A stretch of DNA of 9,272 nucleotides, taken from contig JACQVT010000678.1 in assembly GCA_016209665.1 (NCBI GenBank), forward strand, positions 1-9,272, written 5' to 3'. Shown here one piece after another: positions 1 through 5,010 of the stretch. The position numbers and the translations under genes were made by a program. The notes beneath the pieces were generated by a model. It saw only the letters and a program-made list of their open reading frames with translations. It did no database searches and was not told the origin of the DNA. This DNA is from Planctomycetota bacterium (GTDB lineage Bacteria > Planctomycetota > Phycisphaerae > UBA1845 > PWPN01). Positions within the stretch are counted from its first letter, which is position 1, and every line of letters begins with the position of its first letter.

Positions 1-647
1 AGCTTGGCCCGCTCCTCGTCACCGATCCGGGCCACGTACACGATCACCGCCTCGCCCGGGGGCACCTCGTCGCTGTCGAAGCGCGGCATGTCCTCGGCCA
101 TCTGGGCCAGCTCCTCTTCCTCCTCTTCCGTGAGTTTCTCCTCTTTGAGGGCCGCCAGGTCCGCCTTCTTGACCTTCTCTTGCAACTCGTGGGCGAAGAC
201 CAGGAGCGACTCGGAATCCTCGGTCTTCACGGGCCATTCGGCGTGCAGCGTCAGGGCCACGTTCACCTTGGAAGGACGCTTTTCCTCCTCGGATTCCTCC
301 TCCTGCGGTATCCGCCCGCGCATCATGACCCGCTGCCGCCGCATCATCTCCGTCGGATCGGGGGCCAGCCGCGGCCCGTCGACGCGGATCGCACCGTCCG
401 CCGCGCCCAGTTCCTTGAGCTTCTTGACCGCTCCCTCGCGCTTCGCCTTCAACTTGGCCAGGGCCTCCTTCACGTCGGAGCCCACGGCGGGGATGTCGAT
501 TTTGAGTCGCACGATCTCCGGCATCTTCTCGACGCTCGCCGTTCCCTGGGCGGAAACGACCCGCTCGGACTCCTGCCCCGCCGCCAGCACCGGCAGCATC
601 AGCCCCGCCAGCACCGCCACCCCCCATCGCATCGACGTGGACATCAT
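1..647 (-). CDS. SIMPL (DUF541) domain periplasmic protein, 3' end cut by window
   Basis: Reading the minus strand from ATG at 647 gives 215 uninterrupted codons to the window edge, so the C-terminus is missing. Residues 1-24 form a signal peptide (MMSTSMRWG, then a hydrophobic stretch ending LAAG), implying export. Residues 29-56 (ERVVSAQGTASVEKMPEIVRL, then KIDIP) match the opening beta strands of the SIMPL/DUF541 fold, in which a 'G.g.v...Pd...' pattern precedes strand 2. Residues 57-81 (DVKEALAKLKAKREGAVKKL, then KELG) match the following helix. Family members are usually about 230-250 residues, so little may be missing. Two regions are unusual: a Met/Arg/Glu-rich insertion (residues 97-124) and an acidic, Lys-rich stretch (160-195). 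The biochemical role of the family is poorly defined; some members are outer-membrane or periplasmic proteins linked to stress. It lies 129 nt after the HEAT gene. The longer open frame at 19-702 is a different, non-homologous frame. Confidence 0.8.
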   Translation of the reverse strand, partial: MMSTSMRWGVAVLAGLMLPVLAAGQESERVVSAQGTASVEKMPEIVRLKIDIPAVGSDVKEALAKLKAKREGAVKKLKELGAADGAIRVDGPRLAPDPTEMMRRQRVMMRGRIPQEEESEEEKRPSKVNVALTLHAEWPVKTEDSESLLVFAHELQEKVKKADLAALKEEKLTEEEEEELAQMAEDMPRFDSDEVPPGEAVIVYVARIGDEERAK

Positions 648-655
648 GTTGTTTG

Positions 656-663
656 TCCTTTCT
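656..663 (-). promoter_or_regulatory. Ribosome binding site of the SIMPL gene
   Basis: The minus strand reads AGAAAGGA followed by 8 nt (CAAACAAC) and then ATG at 647. This is the best Shine-Dalgarno match in the window. It supports the ATG at 647 (or the adjacent ATG at 644) over the alternative frame opening at 702. It also shows that this gene can be translated without coupling to the gene upstream. Confidence 0.65.
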
Positions 664-707
664 GCAGACCGCCTGCTCTGGTTGCCCTTGCCGCATCCGC
701 AAAGCCG

Positions 708-737
708 CCGATCCGGCCGGCAGGTTTCCCGGACCGA
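708..737 (-). other. Candidate RNA stem-loop between the HEAT and SIMPL genes
   Basis: On the minus-strand transcript UCGGUCCGG (737-729) can pair with CCGGAUCGG (716-708). The stem is nine base pairs including two G-U wobbles, around a 12-nt loop. It starts about 40 nt after the stop codon at 777. No U-tract follows (the next bases are CGGCTTTGCGG), so it does not meet the usual intrinsic-terminator pattern. It could be an attenuator or a 3'-end stabilising hairpin, or chance pairing in GC-rich DNA. The rest of the 648-776 gap shows no convincing -35/-10 promoter. Confidence 0.3.
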
Positions 738-776
738 TGGTTTAACGCTCACCTGATGACGTCCCCGCGTCCGAGC

Positions 777-3700
777 CTACTGCAAGTTGTCCATGCCCAC
801 CTCGTCGCGGATCTGCTTTCGCAGGTTGATCAGGTTGGGGCCTGACATGTCACGGATCGTCCAGTAGAACTCCCGAAGTCCGTAATCGCCCTTGGGGAAC
901 GTCCGGTAGATTTCCTCGAGCAGCGGCGCCTGGCTGTCGTCATCGAGGGCGGCCACCGCCCGGTACACGAGGCGCTTGATCGCCGAATCGTTGCGGGCCT
1001 GCTGGCGCCAGTAGGCGACGAGGCGGTCCAGCCCGGCCGGCTCCTTCAGCGTCGCCAGGAGGTACGCGGCCTCGGCAGCGGTCCGGGCATCAGCATTGTC
1101 GAGCAGCGGGCCAAGCTGCTCGACGGTCAGACCGGTCGGGGCGGTCACCTTGATGGGTTGGCCGGTCTGCGCCACGGTCATCCGTTCGAAGGCCGGGTTC
1201 TGGAAGTACAGGTAGAACGCCCCGCCGCGCAGGGTCCGCAGCGACTCGCCCCCCTCGGCGAGGTATTGCAGGGCCATTCGGGCCAGCGCTGGGTCGGTGC
1301 CGGTCAGGGCGGCGGCGGCGAGCTTCTGGGATTCGGTTCGGGTGGCGCTGAGCAGTTGCACCTGGAAGGCGTCGCGGCGCAGGGCCTCGCTGTGGCGTGC
1401 GTCGGAGGCGATTTCCGCGGCCGTCTCGCCGGCGTCCTTGAGCGATGCCCCCAGCAGCAGGGCCAACGCCGCCACCCGCTGGAGTTCCGGCCCTTCGATC
1501 GCCCGGCGGCCGGCGTCGGCAATGGCGCGGCGGCGGCGCCCCAGCGGAGCGCTCGAAGCGTTGTACGTGTAGTTGCCGAAGTACACGCGCCGGAGCGAAT
1601 CGAGGAGGCGGGCCGCGGTCTCGGGTGTCATATATTTGTCAGCAAACTGGCCCCACAACGGCTGGGCCGCCCGCGGGTCCGGCCAGACCGCCATTCGATC
1701 GGCGATCTGCCGCAGCGTGCCGGGGCCGGCGTTGAGCGCCGTCAGCGTGCGGAACAACTCGAGCCGTTCGTCCCAGGGAAGCCACGGCAGGGCCCCCGCG
1801 GCCGTGCCCACGAGTTCCGGCCGCTGCCGGACGACCGCCAGCAGCACGGGCAGGGCCCGTTCGTCGCGGCCGAAAGGCACCAGTGCCACCGCCGCGGCCA
1901 GCCGCTCCTCGGCCGCCTCCGCGTCGAGCATCCCCTCCAACGCCGGGAGCAGCCCGTCCATCCACTTGGGGCGATCGGTGCCCGCACGGAACTTGTCCAG
2001 CCATTTGTCGTCGCGAGAGGCCTCGGCGGTGGTCACGTCGGGAGACACCGCGGGGGCCGGCGCGGAGGAGGCCGCCTCGGCCGGTTGCGTCCTCGGTTGC
2101 GGACCGGCGGGCTCGGGCACGACCACCACCGTGGAGGAGGAATCGCGGGCCCCGCGGAAGCTGCGGATGATCGCGCCCATCAGGCCGGTCGAACTGCTCG
2201 ACTCGACCTGATAGTGCACGAAGGCCTCGTCGTCGGGTCGCGGTCGGCGGGCCTGAACGATCTCGAACAAGGCGTTGGCCGCGGCCACGCGAACGCGGCT
2301 GGCGGTGTCCTTGAGGGTGGTCGCCAACTCCTTCTCGGCGCCGTTCGGCGTCGCCTTGCACAACGAGGCGATGGCCACGGCCCGGACCGCCGCGTTGGCG
2401 TGGGCGCAAAAGCGCCGCAGGTGCGGTATCGCCTTGGTCCGCATCTGGGCGTTCTCGGCCAGCAGGCCCAGCACGTCCGCCGCCAGCTCGGGGTGCCGAT
2501 CCGCCGCCCGAGCCAGGGCGTCGGCCGCGTCGCCCAGGTCCGAGGCCCGCAGCGACTTGACCGCCACGCCCACCACGAACCCGTCCGAATCGTCGAGCAG
2601 CTTGAGCAGCGCCGCGTAGGCGTCCTTTTTGAGCTTGATGGTGATCGACTGACCCTGCGACAGGATCTCGCCGATGGCCTCCGCCGCCTCGGCCCGCACC
2701 TGCCAACTGGCATACGTCAGCAGCGACATCAGGCACTCGACCGACGCTTGGCCCTTGGTCGCCCGCAGCACGCGGATGGCGTGCACGACCAGGTCGGGGT
2801 CCTTCTCGCCGGCGACGTACTCGGCGATCTTGGGCACCATGGCCGGCGTCGGTGACTCGGCCAACTGCTTGAGCACCGCCGCCCGCACGTTCGGCTCGGG
2901 ATCCTTCAGCAGCCGGGCCAGGGCTCCGCTGGCCTGGCTGCCGCCGATCTTCCGCAGGGCCCGCAGGCTGATCTCGCGGACCATGCTGTCGGGGTCGCTG
3001 AACAGCTCCAGGAGCAACGGCTCGTCCGCCGCGGTCGCCCGTCGCACCAGTTCCTCGGCCGCCCGATGCCGCGTCTCGACGTCCAGTGCCGCCAGCCGCT
3101 CCAGCCCGCCCGGCCAGGAAAAGGCCAACTCATCCGTCGCCATCAGCCGATATCGCAAGCCGGTCAATCGCTCGCGAGCCCGGTCGGTCGTCGCGGTCTT
3201 GAGCGCCTCGTACACCTCGGGCAACAGGAGTTGTCCGTGGCGGGCCATCCGCTCTCGGATCGCGTCCACCTCGGCCGTCGACACCTCTTCGGAGAGCAGC
3301 TTGGCGATCTCCCGGCGGACCATCGCCAACTGCCCCGCCGTCAACTCCGCGGGCCGGCTGGTCGCGATCTGGTCCGGCCGGGCCGCCCACTTCCGCAGGG
3401 CGTCGAGCCGGTCCACCGCCAGCGTCTCGGGCTGCCAGGGATCCATGCCGTCCACCGGCGCCCCCCACTCGCTCAGTACCTCCAGCGCCCCCAGCCGCGT
3501 GGCCAGGCCTCCGCCGGCCAATGCCTCGACCATCGGGCCGATCGACCGCTTGGGTACCAGGATCAATCGGCGGATGGCCGCCTCGCGGACGGCGGGGTCG
3601 CGGCGGTCGAGGTCCTTCATCAGCCGCTCGAGGGTCTCGCCCGTCGTTTCAGTCCGGCTGCCGACGGTCATCACGCCCGAGCCTCCGGCCGAGGAGTAGT

Positions 3701-4127
3701 TATCCTTCAACCACTGGATCAGATCGTCCGCCTCCAGGTACCCGTCGTGCGACGCCACCAGCCGCCCGCTGGGGCTGAGCGCACGCAGCGCCGGCACCGG
3801 GCCGATCGCCAGCGGCCTGGCCTCCTTCGGCAGCCGATCCACGTCGACGTAAATCCGCGCCCACCGCCGCAGTTCATCCTGGACAGCAGGTTTGGCAACC
3901 TCCTTGTCCAGCTCCTTGCACCAGCCGCACCAGACTGCCCCCGCCCGCACCAGGATGGGTTGGTTGTTCCGCCGCCCGACGGCCACGCCTGCCGCGTAGT
4001 CCGTCTCCCACGCCAGCAGCAACGTCGTCGCGGGTTGACTGGCCGGCCTCGTCTGGCCCATCGCCGTCAACCCGACGCCACCAACCACCACCAATGCCAA
4101 GCCAGTCCGGATCGAGCCGCTCATCAT
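777..4127 (-). CDS. Secreted thioredoxin-like / HEAT-repeat fusion protein
   Basis: This is a 1116-residue protein. Residues 1-25 form a signal peptide (hydrophobic LALVVVGGVGLTAMGQ), so it should act in the periplasm. Residues about 38-145 resemble a thioredoxin fold: beta strand ILVRAGAVW, then C67-G-W-C70, then the helix KELDKEVAKPAVQDEL, strand RIYVDVDR, and a Val-Pro at 111-112 in the cis-proline position. CGWC resembles the DsbD-C/thioredoxin_7 type rather than classic CGPC. Residues about 163-225 and 340-630 contain serial helical pairs of HEAT type, for example 'DPDSMVREISLRALRKIG', 'DPEPNVRAAVLKQLAES' and 'VRAEAAEAIGEIL'. A Ser/Ala/Pro-rich linker (641-706) separates these from another helical region (707-1116) that is weakly HEAT-like. 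HEAT repeats usually bind protein partners, so a redox or scaffold role on envelope proteins is inferred, not shown. It starts 33 nt after the DUF4159 gene. ATG at 4124 is an alternative start. Confidence 0.85.
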   Translation of the reverse strand: MMSGSIRTGLALVVVGGVGLTAMGQTRPASQPATTLLLAWETDYAAGVAVGRRNNQPILVRAGAVWCGWCKELDKEVAKPAVQDELRRWARIYVDVDRLPKEARPLAIGPVPALRALSPSGRLVASHDGYLEADDLIQWLKDNYSSAGGSGVMTVGSRTETTGETLERLMKDLDRRDPAVREAAIRRLILVPKRSIGPMVEALAGGGLATRLGALEVLSEWGAPVDGMDPWQPETLAVDRLDALRKWAARPDQIATSRPAELTAGQLAMVRREIAKLLSEEVSTAEVDAIRERMARHGQLLLPEVYEALKTATTDRARERLTGLRYRLMATDELAFSWPGGLERLAALDVETRHRAAEELVRRATAADEPLLLELFSDPDSMVREISLRALRKIGGSQASGALARLLKDPEPNVRAAVLKQLAESPTPAMVPKIAEYVAGEKDPDLVVHAIRVLRATKGQASVECLMSLLTYASWQVRAEAAEAIGEILSQGQSITIKLKKDAYAALLKLLDDSDGFVVGVAVKSLRASDLGDAADALARAADRHPELAADVLGLLAENAQMRTKAIPHLRRFCAHANAAVRAVAIASLCKATPNGAEKELATTLKDTASRVRVAAANALFEIVQARRPRPDDEAFVHYQVESSSSTGLMGAIIRSFRGARDSSSTVVVVPEPAGPQPRTQPAEAASSAPAPAVSPDVTTAEASRDDKWLDKFRAGTDRPKWMDGLLPALEGMLDAEAAEERLAAAVALVPFGRDERALPVLLAVVRQRPELVGTAAGALPWLPWDERLELFRTLTALNAGPGTLRQIADRMAVWPDPRAAQPLWGQFADKYMTPETAARLLDSLRRVYFGNYTYNASSAPLGRRRRAIADAGRRAIEGPELQRVAALALLLGASLKDAGETAAEIASDARHSEALRRDAFQVQLLSATRTESQKLAAAALTGTDPALARMALQYLAEGGESLRTLRGGAFYLYFQNPAFERMTVAQTGQPIKVTAPTGLTVEQLGPLLDNADARTAAEAAYLLATLKEPAGLDRLVAYWRQQARNDSAIKRLVYRAVAALDDDSQAPLLEEIYRTFPKGDYGLREFYWTIRDMSGPNLINLRKQIRDEVGMDNLQ

Positions 4128-4148
4128 CCTAATCCATCCTCATCCATC
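4120..4148 (-). repeat. Decanucleotide direct repeat over the HEAT gene start
   Basis: On the minus strand, GATGGATGAG (4148-4139), GATGGATTAG (4138-4129) and GATGATGAG (4128-4120) follow head to tail. The first two differ at one base and the third lacks one base. The third copy holds the ATGATG start of the thioredoxin-HEAT gene. The GAGG spanning the end of copy one and the start of copy two lies about 10 nt before the first ATG, so the repeat also supplies the ribosome binding region. Confidence 0.6.
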
Positions 4149-4160
4149 AGCGATCATCTT

Positions 4161-4988
4161 TCAGTACAACATCGCATACGCCAATATGTTCACGTTCACC
4201 TCGATCGCGTTGGTGATCTCGTTTCCCCCGCAGCAGCAGCAGCCCTGGGCGTGGGCGGTATCGTTGAGTCCGTCGCGGGAATAGATGACCGCCAGTCGGC
4301 CGCCGATCGAGATGCCCTCCAGCGGCCGCGGCTGACCGTGATGGGCCCGCAGCGCGGGAATGTCGTAGACCATGTGGAACATCGGGTGGTCCATGCCGAT
4401 CGGCGTTAAGTTCTCGGCCGGGAACACCGCCACCATCTCCTGCCGGAACGACCGGTCCCACTCCTCCGACGAACAGCCTGCCGACGCCAACAGCACCCCG
4501 CCGTTCTCGCCGTACTTGCGGAGATTCTCGCGTTCCTGCTCGCGGAGCGTGAACTGCCCTTCGCCGGTCATGATGACCATCGGGAAGTCGAACAGATCGT
4601 CGGAGCCGAGCTTGACGGCGTGGAACCGCCGGCTGGTGGAGATGGCCGACTCCTTCTCCGCCTTAACGAGGAAATGGTCGGAGAAGCATCGGCTGCTCTT
4701 GGTGCCCGCGTAGACCAGGTTGGCGATCTGCACGATGCCGTCCGGCTCGCCGCCCACCTGCTTGGACTCCACGATCGCGGGCCGACTGGTCGGTCCGGCT
4801 TTCGGAACCGCGCTTGAGACCGCCCCGCTCGGCTGCGTCGCCGCGGCGGAAACCGCCTCCGCGCCGCGCGTCTTCCGCGACGCGACAATGGCAACGATGA
4901 GCACCGCGAACATACACACAAGCAGCCGCCCGCTGTGACGGTGCCGTCGCCGTCTCGCACGCGGCAAGTTCACGTTCTCACTTCTCAC
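4161..4988 (-). CDS. DUF4159 domain protein, membrane-anchored, with CCCC motif
   Basis: This is a 275-residue protein starting at GTG 4988; an in-frame TGA at 4994-4992 rules out an earlier start. Residues 8-20 are Arg/His-rich (RARRRRHRH), followed by a hydrophobic segment at 21-37, read as a signal anchor or signal peptide with the rest in the periplasm. An Ala/Pro/Ser-rich linker runs to about 80. DUF4159 covers about 85-273: 'IVQIANLVYAG', 'DLFDFPMVIMTGEGQFTL', 'LRKYGENGGVLLASAG', 'WDRSFRQEMVAVFP', 'MDHPMFHMVYDIPAL' and 'GRLAVIYSRDGLND'. Near the end, C250-C253 form four consecutive cysteines followed by GGNEITNAIEVNVN. The fold is thought to be GATase-like, but no enzymatic reaction is known. 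The GTGA overlap with the upstream DUF4175-like gene suggests translational coupling. GTG at 4973 is a possible alternative start. Confidence 0.85.
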   Translation of the reverse strand: MRSENVNLPRARRRRHRHSGRLLVCMFAVLIVAIVASRKTRGAEAVSAAATQPSGAVSSAVPKAGPTSRPAIVESKQVGGEPDGIVQIANLVYAGTKSSRCFSDHFLVKAEKESAISTSRRFHAVKLGSDDLFDFPMVIMTGEGQFTLREQERENLRKYGENGGVLLASAGCSSEEWDRSFRQEMVAVFPAENLTPIGMDHPMFHMVYDIPALRAHHGQPRPLEGISIGGRLAVIYSRDGLNDTAHAQGCCCCGGNEITNAIEVNVNILAYAMLY

Positions 4989-5010
4989 TTCTCACTTCTC
5001 ACTTTCTCAC
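4975..5010 (-). repeat. Heptanucleotide tandem repeat (GTGAGAA) across a stop/start overlap
   Basis: On the minus strand GTGAGAA occurs four times without error (5002-4975), preceded by GTGAGAAA (5010-5003), the same unit with one extra A. The stop TGA (4987-4985) of the DUF4175-like gene and the GTG start (4988-4986) of the DUF4159 gene both lie in one unit. The last residues of the upstream protein (KVRSEK) and the first of the downstream protein (MRSEN) are encoded by repeat DNA. Seven is not a multiple of three, so successive units are read in different frames. Confidence 0.85.

Noticed and set aside
19..702. 227-codon minus-strand frame at the window start
   Set aside because: It is Gly/Arg-rich in an alternative frame. 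The frame from ATG 647 has a signal peptide, a SIMPL pattern and a well-spaced ribosome binding site.
713..720. CCGGCCGG palindrome
   Set aside because: It is short and expected by chance in GC-rich DNA. It is partly contained in the candidate stem-loop and has no other context.
1158..2855. 565-codon plus-strand open frame opposite the HEAT gene
   Set aside because: It is Gly/Arg/Gln-rich with no recognisable motif, and the opposite strand encodes regular HEAT helices. It is an antisense shadow.
3066..4409. 447-codon plus-strand open frame
   Set aside because: It runs antisense through the thioredoxin domain and across a gene boundary into the DUF4159 gene. No plausible protein features were seen.
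4975..5010. CRISPR-like array
   Set aside because: The units are 7 bp and contiguous with no spacers, so this is a simple tandem repeat.
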